From: JAJXWB01 sp964634325
GTDB taxonomy: Bacteria; Pseudomonadota; Alphaproteobacteria; Rhizobiales; Beijerinckiaceae
Direction: 5' to 3'
Assembly: GCA_964634325.1 (NCBI GenBank)
Contig: CAZWJF010000011.1
Coordinates: forward strand, 1 to 64,000
Length of the DNA stretch: 64,000 nt
The notes beneath the pieces are model-generated. The model was not told the DNA's origin. It searched no databases and saw nothing but the letters and a program-made list of their open reading frames with translations. Below, piece by piece: positions 19,028 to 28,325 of this stretch; position 1 is the stretch's first letter, and each line of letters starts with the position of its first letter. Made by a program: the position numbers and the translations under genes.

Positions 19028-20236
19028 ATGCAGTTTCGCAAGTTGGCGCTCGCAACACTCGTCGCGGGCGCGGGGTTCGCGACGGCCGCGCAGGCCGAGA
19101 AGGCCTACGGGCCGGGCGTGACGGACACCGAGATCAAGATCGGCAACATCATGCCTTACAGCGGACCAGCGTCCGCGTACGGCGTCATCGGCAAGACTCA
19201 GGCCGCCTACTTTCAGATGATCAACGATCAGGGCGGCATCAACGGCCGCAAGATCAACTTCGTCACCTATGACGACGCCTACAGCCCGCCGAAGACCGTC
19301 GAACAGGCGCGCAAGCTCGTCGAGAGCGACAATGTGCTTCTGATCTTTTCCCCGCTCGGCACCCCGCCGAACTCGGCGATCCACAAGTACATGAACCAGA
19401 AGAAAGTGCCGCACCTGTTCCTGGCGACGGGCGCCACCAAGTGGAACGACCCGAAGAACTTCCCGTGGACAATGGGCTGGCAGCCGAACTATCAGGCCGA
19501 AGGTCAGATCTACGCGAAGTACATCCTGAAGAACAAGCCTGACGCGAAGATCGCCATCCTCTATCAGAACGACGATTACGGCAAAGACTACCTCAAGGGC
19601 TTCATGGATGGGCTCGGCGACAAGATCAAGCCGGTCATGACGCTGACCTACGAGGTGACCGACCCGACGATCGACTCGCAGATGACCCGCCTGCAGGCGT
19701 CCGGCGCCGACGCGTTCATGAACATCACGACGCCGAAGTTCGCGGCCATGGCGATCAAGAAGGCCGCGGAACTGAAGTGGAAGCCGATGCACTTCCTCAA
19801 CAACGTGTCCGCCTCGATCGGCACGGTTCTGAAACCCGCGGGCTTCGAGAACTCGCAGGGCATCATCTCGACGGCCTACATGAAGGATCCCATGGATCCG
19901 CAGTGGAAGGACGACGCGGGCGTCAAGAAATGGAACGCCTTCGTCGACAAGTATATGCCCGGCGCCAACAAGGCCGACGGCGGCATCGTCACCGGCTACA
20001 ACGACGCCCAGACGATGGTCCAGGTGCTGAAACAGTGCGGCGACAATCTCACGCGCGAGAACGTGATGAAGCAGGCCGCCTCTCTCAAGAACGTCGAGCA
20101 GGAGATGCTGCTGCCCGGCATCAAGATCAACACCAGCGCCGACGATTTCGCGCCGATCCAGCAGGAGCAGCTCGAAGTCTTCAAGGGAGACCGCTGGGAA
20201 CTGTTCGGCGAAATCTACAGCGCCGCGAAGAAGTGA
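19028..20236 (+). CDS. ABC transporter substrate-binding protein, branched-chain amino acid type (copy 1)
   Basis: 402 residues. Signal peptide cleaved after AAQA-EKAYG. Type I periplasmic binding protein (LivK/UrtA-like) with 'TEIKIGNIMPYSGPASAYG', 'INDQGGINGRKI' and 'NDDYGKDYLKG'. ATG 19028 has GAGGGAGGA ending 4 bases upstream; a TTG further upstream in frame is unlikely. The ligand could be an amino acid, amide or small organic acid. A near-identical gene of exactly the same length follows at 20390. No permease or ATPase genes of this transporter are in the window, so it must use components encoded elsewhere. Confidence 0.93.
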   Translation: MQFRKLALATLVAGAGFATAAQAEKAYGPGVTDTEIKIGNIMPYSGPASAYGVIGKTQAAYFQMINDQGGINGRKINFVTYDDAYSPPKTVEQARKLVESDNVLLIFSPLGTPPNSAIHKYMNQKKVPHLFLATGATKWNDPKNFPWTMGWQPNYQAEGQIYAKYILKNKPDAKIAILYQNDDYGKDYLKGFMDGLGDKIKPVMTLTYEVTDPTIDSQMTRLQASGADAFMNITTPKFAAMAIKKAAELKWKPMHFLNNVSASIGTVLKPAGFENSQGIISTAYMKDPMDPQWKDDAGVKKWNAFVDKYMPGANKADGGIVTGYNDAQTMVQVLKQCGDNLTRENVMKQAASLKNVEQEMLLPGIKINTSADDFAPIQQEQLEVFKGDRWELFGEIYSAAKK

Positions 20237-20245
20237 GCGATCGAG

Positions 20246-20276
20246 CGGGGCGGCGTTTCGTCGCCCCGTTCTTCTT
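20246..20276 (+). terminator. Terminator after first solute-binding protein gene
   Basis: A strong stem (CGGGGCGGCG at 20246-20255, CGTCGCCCCG at 20259-20268, one G-T pair, loop TTT) is followed by TTCTTCTT. It separates the two paralogous genes, so the second probably has its own promoter. Confidence 0.85.
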
Positions 20277-20389
20277 GTAGGGAAAGACCGGCGAGAGGCG
20301 CGCGAAGACGCCCGGCCGCGGACGGGAAACGACAGGCGACTTGACAGATCGTCGGCGAAAAGGACGCCGAACGAAGAGGGAGGAAACAC

Positions 20390-21598
20390 ATGAGATGGAA
20401 CGCCAAGTTCCTGCTGACGGCGACTTTGGCCGTCGGCATGGCGAGCGCCGCGCAAGCGGAGAAGAAGTACGGTCCGGGCGTGTCGGACGCCGAAATCAAA
20501 ATCGGCAACATCATGCCCTACAGCGGCCCTGCGTCGGCCTACGGCGTGATCGGACAGACCGAGCAGGCCTACTTCAAGATGATCAACGAGCAAGGCGGCA
20601 TCAACGGCCGCAAGATCAATTTCATCAGCTATGACGACGGCTACAGCCCGCCGAAAACCGTCGAGCAGGCGCGCAAGCTCGTCGAGAGCGACAACGTGCT
20701 GATGATCTTCAACCCGCTCGGCACGCCGCCCAATACGGCGATCCAGAAATACATGAACGCGCAGAAAGTCCCGCAGCTTTTCGTCGCGACCGGCGCCACC
20801 AAGTGGAACGATCCGAAGAACTTTCCATGGACCATGGGCTGGCAACCGAGCTACCAGGCCGAGGGCACGATCTACGCGCACTACATCCTGAAGAACAAGC
20901 CCGGCGCGAAGATCGCGATCCTCTACCAGAACGACGACTACGGCAAAGATTACCTCAAGGGCTTCATGGATGGGCTCGGCGACAAGATCAAACCCGTCGT
21001 CACACTCACCTACGAAGTTTCCGATCCGACCATCGACTCGCAGATGTCGCGCCTCCAGGCTTCCGGCGCGGACACGTTCTTCAATATCACCACGCCGAAA
21101 TTCGCGGCGATGGCGATCAAGAAGGCCGCGGAACTCAAGTGGAAGCCGATGCACTTCCTCAACAACGTGTCGGCCTCGGTCGGCGCCGTGTTGAAGCCGG
21201 CCGGCTTCGACAATGCGCAGGGGATCATCTCGACCGGCTATTTGAAGGATCCCACCGACCCGCAGTGGAAGAACGACGCGGGCTTCAAGAACTGGTCCGC
21301 CTTCGTCGACAAGTACATGCCGGGCGCCGACAAGGCGAACGTCAACATCGTCTACGGCTACAACGTGGCGCAGGGCCTCGTGCATCTCCTGAAGATGTGC
21401 GGCGACAATCTGACGCGCGAAAACGTGATGAAGCAGGCGGCCAACTTCAAGAAAGTCAGCTTCGAGATGCTGCTGCCCGGCATCGCCGTCACGACCGGTC
21501 CCGACGACTTCGCGCCGATCCAGCAGGAGCAGTTGCAGAAGTTCGAAGGCGACCGCTGGGTGCTGTTCGGCGAAATCTTCGACGCCAGCAAGAAGTAA
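20390..21598 (+). CDS. ABC transporter substrate-binding protein, branched-chain amino acid type (copy 2)
   Basis: 402 residues, co-linear with copy 1 and visibly identical over long stretches (for example QNDDYGKDYLKGFMDGLGDK). Differences concentrate in the signal peptide, around residues 300-345 (ligand-hinge region: ADKANVNIVYGYNVAQGL versus a GG-containing version in copy 1) and in residues 360-380. Those changes may tune specificity. A GAGGGAGGA site precedes ATG 20390. Each copy carries its own ribosome site and terminator, indicating a duplicated transcription unit rather than an operon. Confidence 0.93.
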   Translation: MRWNAKFLLTATLAVGMASAAQAEKKYGPGVSDAEIKIGNIMPYSGPASAYGVIGQTEQAYFKMINEQGGINGRKINFISYDDGYSPPKTVEQARKLVESDNVLMIFNPLGTPPNTAIQKYMNAQKVPQLFVATGATKWNDPKNFPWTMGWQPSYQAEGTIYAHYILKNKPGAKIAILYQNDDYGKDYLKGFMDGLGDKIKPVVTLTYEVSDPTIDSQMSRLQASGADTFFNITTPKFAAMAIKKAAELKWKPMHFLNNVSASVGAVLKPAGFDNAQGIISTGYLKDPTDPQWKNDAGFKNWSAFVDKYMPGADKANVNIVYGYNVAQGLVHLLKMCGDNLTRENVMKQAANFKKVSFEMLLPGIAVTTGPDDFAPIQQEQLQKFEGDRWVLFGEIFDASKK

Positions 21599-21630
21599 AG
21601 GCTTGGCGTCTCGAACCGGCATTGAAATCG

Positions 21631-21664
21631 GGGCGGCGACCTTCGGTTCGCCGCCTCTTCCTCG
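21631..21664 (+). terminator. Terminator after second solute-binding protein gene
   Basis: An 8-bp stem (GGCGGCGA at 21632-21639, TCGCCGCC at 21648-21655) is followed by the pyrimidine-rich TCTTCCTC. It is similar in position to the terminator after the first copy. Confidence 0.7.
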
Positions 21665-21679
21665 TACAGAAGAAGACAG

Positions 21680-22288
21680 TCAGGCTCTTGCAGCGAACCC
21701 GCGCAGCCAATGCGCAAACGCCGCAATCAATTCCTCGTCGAAGTATCCCGGCGCAAGAACGAAGTAAGCGGCGAGCACCACAGCGCTGCCTGCAGCCAGA
21801 GCCAGGGCCGGACGAGTTCGCGCGCGATTGCTCCAGTCGAACCGTTGTTCGAGAAACGCGAGGGCGGCCGCCCCGAACGCGAGGCCGAAGGCTGTCTCGG
21901 TCCGGCTATGGCCGCCGATCTCGAAGCGGCTGACGGCGATCGCGACGACCAGCGCGGCGCAAGCGGCGGCGAAGGCGTACCGCAATGCGCCGGCGGGCCG
22001 CCATTTCCAGACGAGCAGCGCGACCGCCCCGTAGACGAACGCCGAAATGGCGGTATGTCCGCTCGGACTGCGCAACGGGCCGCCGCGATAGAGGACCATC
22101 AGCAGAATTTTCGCGACCACCGTGCCCCCGAGGCACAGCGCGAAGGCCAGCGCCAGCGCGCGCGCATTCTGCCGCTGGCCAGCGATCCAGAGCGCAACGA
22201 TCGCGCCGCAGACGGGCGGAATCACGAAAGCCGCGTCGCCGAACTCCGTGATCCTCCACAGCGCCTCGACGACGGCCGGATCGCGCAT
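21680..22288 (-). CDS. PAP2-family membrane phosphatase
   Basis: 202 residues with five or six transmembrane helices. The three PAP2 catalytic motifs are recognisable in relaxed form: a Lys and Arg before 'GGPLRSPSGHTAISA' (motif 2 with the proton-relaying His), and 'SRFEIGGHSRTET' for motif 3 (nucleophilic His). The family dephosphorylates lipid phosphates such as undecaprenyl pyrophosphate or phosphatidate. ATG 22288. It lies downstream of scpB on the same strand, 20 bases after it, where tatABC is found in many relatives. Confidence 0.85.
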   Translation of the reverse strand: MRDPAVVEALWRITEFGDAAFVIPPVCGAIVALWIAGQRQNARALALAFALCLGGTVVAKILLMVLYRGGPLRSPSGHTAISAFVYGAVALLVWKWRPAGALRYAFAAACAALVVAIAVSRFEIGGHSRTETAFGLAFGAAALAFLEQRFDWSNRARTRPALALAAGSAVVLAAYFVLAPGYFDEELIAAFAHWLRGFAARA

Positions 22289-22308
22289 GGATCAGGCGCC
22301 CCGCGCTC

Positions 22309-23088
22309 TCACTCGGCGGCCTGAACGCCGGGCGGCGGATAATCCTGCTCGTCCGACGCGGCGGCCTCTTCGGCGTCGTCGACCTGCGCGAGGAGCGGAA
22401 AATCCTCGCCTGCGTCCGCCTGATCCAAGGGGTCTTCGTCCGCGGTCAGGGCTTCGTCGTCGTTCGGCTTCGGGACGCCGAAGCCCGGCGGCAGCCGTCC
22501 GTCGAACAGGCCGGCGCCCTTCAGCTCTTCCAGGCCCGGCAGGTCGGAAATCTGTTCGAGGCCGAAATGCACGAGAAACTTGTCGGTCGTGCCGTAGGTG
22601 ATCGGACGGCCTGGCGCCTTGCGCCGTCCGCGCAGGCGCACCCAGCCGGTCTCGAGCAGCACGTCGAGCGTGCCCTTGGAAATGGCGACGCCGCGAATGT
22701 CCTCGATTTCCGCGCGGGTCACCGGCTGATGATAGGCGACGATGGCGAGCGTCTCGATCGCGGCGCGGGTCAGCTTCTTCTGCGGCGTCTCCTCGCGCCG
22801 CAGCAGCCAGCCGAGATCGTCGGCGGTGCGGAAATACCATTTCGAACCGGCGCGCGCGAGATTGACGCCACGGGTCGCATAATCGTCGCGCAGCGCCGCC
22901 AGCGTCGCCCGAAGGTCGGCGCCGTCCGGCAGGCGCTCGGCGAGCGCGCTCTCGTCCATCGGCTCCTGCGAGGCGAACAGCATCGCCTCGACGATCCGCT
23001 TGGATTCGGCGAGCAGCGCGACGCGCGCCTCTTCGCGCGCGGCGTCCTCTTCCTCAACGAACGGGAAAGCGCGAGCCGCATCGGCCAT
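22309..23088 (-). CDS. scpB: Segregation and condensation protein B
   Basis: 259 residues. Two winged-helix domains typical of the kleisin-associated ScpB: 'IVEAMLFASQEPMDESALAERLPDGAD', 'TRAAIETLAIVAYHQPVTRAEIEDIRGV' and 'GRRKAPGRPITYGTTDKFLVHFGL'. An acidic, disordered C-terminal tail of about 70 residues is an alphaproteobacterial feature. With ScpA and SMC it forms the condensin complex that compacts and segregates the chromosome. It follows scpA by 40 bases. Confidence 0.96.
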   Translation of the reverse strand: MADAARAFPFVEEEDAAREEARVALLAESKRIVEAMLFASQEPMDESALAERLPDGADLRATLAALRDDYATRGVNLARAGSKWYFRTADDLGWLLRREETPQKKLTRAAIETLAIVAYHQPVTRAEIEDIRGVAISKGTLDVLLETGWVRLRGRRKAPGRPITYGTTDKFLVHFGLEQISDLPGLEELKGAGLFDGRLPPGFGVPKPNDDEALTADEDPLDQADAGEDFPLLAQVDDAEEAAASDEQDYPPPGVQAAE

Positions 23089-23128
23089 TGTCTACCTCGC
23101 CTCACTCATGTTCACGGGGACGACGCCC

Positions 23129-23935
23129 CTACTCCGCCGCCGCCAGGGTCGGCGGCTTACGCCGCAGCCAGATCGGCGCGAAAGCCCTGTCCTGCCTGAT
23201 GTCGAGCCGGCCTTCGCGCACCAGCTCCAGCGACGCCGAAAAAGAAGAGGCGCGCACGGTGCGGGCCACTTCCGGCGACACGCAATATTGCAGCAGATAG
23301 TCATCCATGACCGTCCACTCCTGCGCCAGACCCGACAGGCGCTCCAGGGCCTCGCGCGCCTCGGCCAGCGACCAGACGAGCCTCTGTTTGAGCGTGACCT
23401 TCGACAACGCCTGCTTCTGGCGCTGGCGGGCGTAGGCCGACAGCAGGTCGTAGATCGAAGCCTGCCATTGCGGCGTGGCGACGGTCTCTATGCCCTCGCC
23501 GCCGCCCCGCAGCGCCATGTCGCGACCGATGCGGGCGCGATTGACGAGCTGCTCGGCTGCAGTGCGGATGGCTTCGAGCCGCCTCAGCCGCTCGGCCAGC
23601 GCCGCGGCGAGGTCGGCGGCGGCGGGTTCGTCCGCCTTCGGCGGCGTCGGCAGCAGAAGCCGCGATTTCAGATAGGCGAGCCACGCGGCCATCACGAGAT
23701 AGTCGGCGGCCAGCTCCAGCCGGACGCGACGCGCCTCCTCGATGAAGGCCAGATATTGCTCCGCCAGAGCCAGCACCGAAATCTTGGCGAGGTCGACCTT
23801 CTGACGGCGCGCGAGTTCAAGAAGGAGATCGAGCGGCCCTTCGAACCCGTCGACATCGACGAGAAAGGCCTCCTCGGTCTCCCCCTTGTCCAGGGACTCA
23901 ATTTCGAAAGGCAGGCTCGCCGCCATGCGAATCAC
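23129..23935 (-). CDS. scpA: Segregation and condensation protein A (kleisin)
   Basis: 268 residues. N-terminal kleisin motif 'DGFEGPLDLLLELARRQKVDLAKISVLALAEQYL' (in short: EGPLDLLL), a helical middle, and a C-terminal winged helix that binds the SMC cap. It bridges the SMC heads together with ScpB. The start is either GTG 23935 (GGA 8 bases upstream) or ATG 23926; the evidence does not clearly separate them. Lies 46 bases after nagZ in the conserved nagZ-scpA-scpB order. Confidence 0.95.
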   Translation of the reverse strand: MIRMAASLPFEIESLDKGETEEAFLVDVDGFEGPLDLLLELARRQKVDLAKISVLALAEQYLAFIEEARRVRLELAADYLVMAAWLAYLKSRLLLPTPPKADEPAAADLAAALAERLRRLEAIRTAAEQLVNRARIGRDMALRGGGEGIETVATPQWQASIYDLLSAYARQRQKQALSKVTLKQRLVWSLAEAREALERLSGLAQEWTVMDDYLLQYCVSPEVARTVRASSFSASLELVREGRLDIRQDRAFAPIWLRRKPPTLAAAE

Positions 23936-23981
23936 TCACCGCGTCCGATACTTGGACTATTGGGCGCGGAATGTGGCCCCT

Positions 23982-24998
23982 CTATGCGACGCTCGCAAGC
24001 GCTTCGGCGAGTTTAGCGCCGGCTTCCACAGGATCGAACGCCAGGCGATCGCCGGCGATGCGCGCGAGCGCCTTTTCGGCCCGCTCGAGGCTCCGACCCG
24101 CCAGGACCGGCGTTTCGGCTGCGACCTCGCCGGCCTCCGACAGGTCGCCGTTGCAATGGAGGGCCAGGTCGACCCCGGCCGCGAACAACGCGCGGGCCCG
24201 GTCGCGGAACGAGCCGGAGAGGGCCTTCATCGACAGATCGTCGCTCATCAGCAGACCGTCGAAGCCTATGTGGCCACGGACAATCTCTTCAATGACCACT
24301 GGCGAAAGGGTCGCTGGCCGCTCGGGGTCGATCGCCTTGAAGACCACATGGGCGGTCATGGCGATCGGCAGGTCGGCGTTGGCCTTGAACGGCGCGAAAT
24401 CGGTGCGCTCCAGCTCTTCGCGGGACGATTCGACCGTCGGCAATTCGAGGTGGCTGTCCGAGCGCGCGCGGCCGTGGCCGGGCACGTGCTTGAACACCGG
24501 CAGGACGCCGCCCGACATCAGGCCCTCCGCGGCAGCGCGGCCGAGGCGGGCGACCGTCTCGGGGTCTTCGCCATAGGCGCGGTCGCCGATGATGGCGTGG
24601 CTTCCCGCAACTGGCAGATCGAGCACGGGCAGGCAATCGACGTTGACGCCGACCTCGGCGAGATCGTGCGCAATCAGGCGGGTCGCCAGCCGAACCACCT
24701 TGATCTGCTCGACCGGATCGGCCGAAACCGCCGCGAGTCTCGCCGCGGACGGATAGGCCCGCCAATGATTTGCGGCCATGCGCTGGACGCGCCCGCCCTC
24801 CTGGTCGATCAGCACCGCCGCGTCGGCTCGCCCCGCGATCTCGCGGAAGCGGTCTGTCAGCGCGCGCATCTGGTCGCGGTCGAGGACGTTGCGCTTGAAG
24901 AGGATGAGGCCCCAGGGCTCCGCGTCGCGGATGAAGGCCTCCTCGTCCGCGGTCAGAACCGTGGACGAGCAACCGCAGATGAATGCGCGGGGCGCCAT
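23982..24998 (-). CDS. nagZ: Beta-N-acetylhexosaminidase (peptidoglycan recycling)
   Basis: 338 residues, glycoside hydrolase family 3. It removes GlcNAc from anhydro-muropeptides in the cytoplasm. Motifs: IDQEGGRVQR near residue 65, 'GDRAYGEDPETV', KHVPGHGRARSDSH with the catalytic His on the flexible loop (usually KHFPGHG), and MSDDLSM with the nucleophilic Asp. Products of NagZ can induce AmpC-type beta-lactamases in some bacteria; the beta-lactamase in this window is class A, so no such link is assumed. ATG 24998, 10 bases after the SPOR gene's stop. Confidence 0.96.
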   Translation of the reverse strand: MAPRAFICGCSSTVLTADEEAFIRDAEPWGLILFKRNVLDRDQMRALTDRFREIAGRADAAVLIDQEGGRVQRMAANHWRAYPSAARLAAVSADPVEQIKVVRLATRLIAHDLAEVGVNVDCLPVLDLPVAGSHAIIGDRAYGEDPETVARLGRAAAEGLMSGGVLPVFKHVPGHGRARSDSHLELPTVESSREELERTDFAPFKANADLPIAMTAHVVFKAIDPERPATLSPVVIEEIVRGHIGFDGLLMSDDLSMKALSGSFRDRARALFAAGVDLALHCNGDLSEAGEVAAETPVLAGRSLERAEKALARIAGDRLAFDPVEAGAKLAEALASVA

Positions 24999-25008
24999 TC
25001 TCGCTCCG

Positions 25009-26394
25009 TCAGCGGGCGACGAAGCAGGCGCCGCCGGCGGCCTTGACCCGGCCGCACATGGCGGTGGCGCTTTCCTTGCTCAGACCGGTGACCCGGACGC
25101 GATAGAGCGTGGGCGAAGCCTTGACGACGGAGGGACGCCGACCGCCGAGCGCTCCGGAGAACTTTTCGCCGAGCCGCGACGCCGCCTGGCGAGCTTCGCC
25201 CTCGGAGCCGGCCGACGCGACCTGCACGACATAGCCGCCCGATGCGGAGGCGGAGCGCGCTTCGGGCGCCGCCTCGGCGGCGTCCGTGGCGTCTGCCGGC
25301 TCGTCATTCCGAGGCGTCTCGCGCGGCTGCACGGCGGCGACCTGCGGCTTCGGCGCTGGCTTCGGCTTGGCTGCGACCGGCTTGGGCGCGGGCGTTGTGG
25401 CGGTGGCGCGCGCGGCGGTTTTCGGCGTGGCGTTGAGCGGCGGCTGCGCGGCCGGGCGTTCCACCGGCCTCGGCGGGGGCGCTGCTGACGCAGGCGGCTC
25501 CTGTGTACCGATGATCGAACCGTCGGCGCGGACGGAAACGGTCTTCACGCGCTTCGGCTCCGGGAATGCCGAGCGGGCCTGAGACGGTTCGCGCAGGGGC
25601 GGCGGAGGCGGTGGCGCCACGGCTGCGGGGCCTGATGTCGACGTCGATCCACCCTGACCGGCGTCGTCGCTGAGCGGAATGATGCGCGGGGTCTTCGCTG
25701 CGCTGGAAACGTCCATCGGCTGCTCTTCGCGGGTCACGACCTTCTTGACCGCCGGGGCCGGCGCCCTGTCGAGCATCGTCGAATCCTTGGCCGCCTGATC
25801 TCCGCGATCGGCCTCCTTGGGGGCGATCTTCGTGGGGCTGGTCGAAGCGGCGATCGTCGCCACGCCGCCCGCCTGATGGGCGCCGCCGCGCCAGGCGAGG
25901 GTCGCTCCGACGCCGACGAAGCCAGCGGCGATCACCGCTGCGGCGATGTAGAGCGGCTTCCGCGAACGTTGCTTCGGAAACTCCGGCGCGGGCGCGTCAG
26001 GGGCGAGTTCCTGAGCGTCGGCCCAGCTTTCGTACTCGCTCGACGCATGGATATGCTCGGGCGCCGCGGCCTCGACCGCCGGGGGGACGACCGAAAGCGG
26101 GACTGGCGGCTCGAGACCGAAATCGCCGCCGCGCAACAGGGGACGCAAGTCGGGAAAATCGAGCGGCTCATTGGTCGGCGCGGAAACCGGCGGCGCCCGA
26201 TCGGGCGCGCGCTGCGCTTGGGGGTCGGCGAAGAGCGCGGCGAACGGGTCTCCGCCCTGCCCCTGCTGACTGCCGACGAGGCGGGCGAGCTCGGCGAGCG
26301 GATCGTCAGCGCGCGGCGACGGCTCAGGGGCGCGCAGACGCCGTTCGAATTCTTCGATGTCGATCGGCTCGCGACGTTCTGGCAAAGCGCTCAT
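25009..26394 (-). CDS. SPOR-domain cell-division-associated membrane protein
   Basis: 461 residues. A cytoplasmic acidic/proline region (1-140) is followed by one transmembrane helix near 'KPLYIAAAVIAAGFVGVGATLA', a long Ala/Pro/Lys-rich spacer, and a C-terminal SPOR domain of about 75 residues (GGYVVQVASAGSEGEARQAA...RVTGLSKESATAMC). SPOR domains bind denuded peptidoglycan at the septum. ATG 26394 is preferred, with GAGG 7 bases upstream; a TTG two codons earlier is the alternative. The position between argS and nagZ is conserved in Hyphomicrobiales. Two cysteines near the end of the domain (CGRVKAAGGAC) may form a disulfide. Confidence 0.9.
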   Translation of the reverse strand: MSALPERREPIDIEEFERRLRAPEPSPRADDPLAELARLVGSQQGQGGDPFAALFADPQAQRAPDRAPPVSAPTNEPLDFPDLRPLLRGGDFGLEPPVPLSVVPPAVEAAAPEHIHASSEYESWADAQELAPDAPAPEFPKQRSRKPLYIAAAVIAAGFVGVGATLAWRGGAHQAGGVATIAASTSPTKIAPKEADRGDQAAKDSTMLDRAPAPAVKKVVTREEQPMDVSSAAKTPRIIPLSDDAGQGGSTSTSGPAAVAPPPPPPLREPSQARSAFPEPKRVKTVSVRADGSIIGTQEPPASAAPPPRPVERPAAQPPLNATPKTAARATATTPAPKPVAAKPKPAPKPQVAAVQPRETPRNDEPADATDAAEAAPEARSASASGGYVVQVASAGSEGEARQAASRLGEKFSGALGGRRPSVVKASPTLYRVRVTGLSKESATAMCGRVKAAGGACFVAR

Positions 26395-26494
26395 CTTCAA
26401 ACCTCACTGGCGATCCGACGCCTGTCCGAGCGACGCGATCGCTTTCGGAGAAGCCCCGGGCGGCCGGCGAAGCGGCGACGCGCCTGACGCGCTG

Positions 26495-28276
26495 TCAGCG
26501 CATCTCGTCTGGCGCGCTCACTCCCAGGACCCCCAGTCCCGTCGCCAGAACGGTTGATAAAGAAAAGATCAACGCGAGCCTGGCGCAGGTCAAATCTCTC
26601 CTGTTTTCATTAACAAAACGTAATTCGTGCGCGTCTTTTCCTCTGTTCCACTGCGCGTGCAGAAGGCTGGCCAGCTCATGCAGATAGAACGCGACGCGGT
26701 GCGGCTCGTGCGCGGCGGCCGACGCCTCGATAACGCGAGGGAATTGCGCCAGCATTTTGACGAGGCCGATCTCGCCCTCGTCGTCGAGCAGCGCAAGCTC
26801 CGCCGCGGCCAGCGCGGCCGGCGACAGGTCGAGATCGGGCATGGCGGCGAGCGCCTGCCGCATGACGGATTTCGCTCGCGCGTGCGCGTACTGAACATAG
26901 AAGACGGCGTTGTCCTTGGACTGCTCGATGACCTTCGCCAGATCGAATTCGAGCGGCGCGTCGTTCTTGCGGTAAAGCATCATGAAGCGCACGGCGTCGA
27001 CGCCGACTTCGTCGACCACCTCGCGCAGCGTGACGAAGTCGCCAGCGCGTTTGGACATCTTCACGGGTTCGCCGGCGCGCATCAGCTTCACGAGCTGGCA
27101 CAACTTCACGTCGAGCGCCACCGCGCCGCCGGACAGCGCCTTGACGGCGGCGCCCATCCGCTTGACGTAACCGCCGTGGTCGGCGCCCCAGACGTCGATC
27201 AGGGTCTGATAGCCGCCGTCGATCTTGACCTTGTGGTAGGCGATGTCCGACGCGAAATAGGTATAGCCGCCATCCGACTTGAGCAGCGGACGGTCGATGT
27301 CGTCGCCGAATTGCGTCGAGCGAAAAAGCGTCTGGTCGCGATCTTCCCAATCGTCGGGCAATTGGCCCTTCGGCGGCGGCAGGCGACCGACGTAGACGAG
27401 ATCTTTGGCGCGCAGAAAATCGATGGCCTGCGCGACCTTGTCGCCACCCTCCCCGCGGGTCAGCGAGCGCTCGGAGAAGAACACCTCGTGCGTGATGTTG
27501 AGCGCGGCGAGATCGGCGCGGATCATGTCCATCATCGCGTCGATGGCGGCGACGCGCACGGTTTCGAGCCACTCGCTCTCGGGCTTTCCGACAAGACCGG
27601 GACCGAACTTCGCGGCCAGCGCCTTGCCGACCGGAATCAGGTAGTCGCCGGGATAGAGCCCCTCGGGAATGGCGCCGACGGCCTCGCCGAGCGCCTCGCG
27701 ATATCTCAGATGCGCGGACCGCGCGAGCACGTCGACCTGGGCGCCGGCGTCGTTGATGTAATATTCGCGCGTGACCGAATGGCCTGCAAATTCCAGCAGG
27801 TTCGCCAGCGCGTCGCCGAACACCGCGCCGCGTCCGTGGCCGACATGCATCGGCCCGGTCGGATTGGCCGAGACGTATTCGACGTTGATCTTCTGCGCGT
27901 CGCCCACCCTGCCCTGCGGAGCGCGGCCGTAATCGCCGCCTTCGGACAATGCAGCCCGCAGCACGCTGGCGAAGACGTGCGGCTGCAAGCGGATATTGAT
28001 GAACCCGGGTCCGGCGACCTCGGCCTGCGAGACGTCAGGATCCTCGGCGAGCGCGAAGGCGATTTCCGTGGCGAGCGCGCGCGGATTGCCGAACGTCGCC
28101 TTGGCCTCTTTGGCGAAAACCATGGCCGCATTGACAGCCAGATCGCCAAGCGCGGATTCGCGCGGCGGCTCTACGACGAAACGGGCCATGTCGAGGCCCG
28201 TCGGCAGGCGGCCGGCCTTCGCGAAAGCGTTGAGAATGGCGGCCACACGGGCGTGGAAATCGGCGAAAATGTTCAT
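26495..28276 (-). CDS. argS: Arginyl-tRNA synthetase
   Basis: 593 residues, class I synthetase. The HIGH-like motif is HVGHGRG in 'SANPTGPMHVGHGRGAVFG' and the KMSK loop is VKMSKRAGDFVTL. An N-terminal Add1 domain and a C-terminal DALR anticodon-binding domain (HEPHRVAFYLHELASLLHAQWN) are present. It charges tRNA-Arg. ATG 28276. It is the first gene of the argS-SPOR-nagZ-scpA-scpB run on the minus strand. Confidence 0.98.
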   Translation of the reverse strand: MNIFADFHARVAAILNAFAKAGRLPTGLDMARFVVEPPRESALGDLAVNAAMVFAKEAKATFGNPRALATEIAFALAEDPDVSQAEVAGPGFINIRLQPHVFASVLRAALSEGGDYGRAPQGRVGDAQKINVEYVSANPTGPMHVGHGRGAVFGDALANLLEFAGHSVTREYYINDAGAQVDVLARSAHLRYREALGEAVGAIPEGLYPGDYLIPVGKALAAKFGPGLVGKPESEWLETVRVAAIDAMMDMIRADLAALNITHEVFFSERSLTRGEGGDKVAQAIDFLRAKDLVYVGRLPPPKGQLPDDWEDRDQTLFRSTQFGDDIDRPLLKSDGGYTYFASDIAYHKVKIDGGYQTLIDVWGADHGGYVKRMGAAVKALSGGAVALDVKLCQLVKLMRAGEPVKMSKRAGDFVTLREVVDEVGVDAVRFMMLYRKNDAPLEFDLAKVIEQSKDNAVFYVQYAHARAKSVMRQALAAMPDLDLSPAALAAAELALLDDEGEIGLVKMLAQFPRVIEASAAAHEPHRVAFYLHELASLLHAQWNRGKDAHELRFVNENRRDLTCARLALIFSLSTVLATGLGVLGVSAPDEMR

Positions 28277-28325
28277 GGCCCGCGGGATTAGAGGATCGCA
28301 GCGGCCAGGTCAAAGCCGCCGACGC

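Noticed and set aside
18182..21622. A 1146-codon open frame on the minus strand opposite the two solute-binding protein genes
   Set aside because: It arises from high GC content and strong codon bias of the two plus-strand genes; composition is shadow-like (Arg/Val/His/Asp-rich), no ribosome site, and the plus-strand genes are clear.
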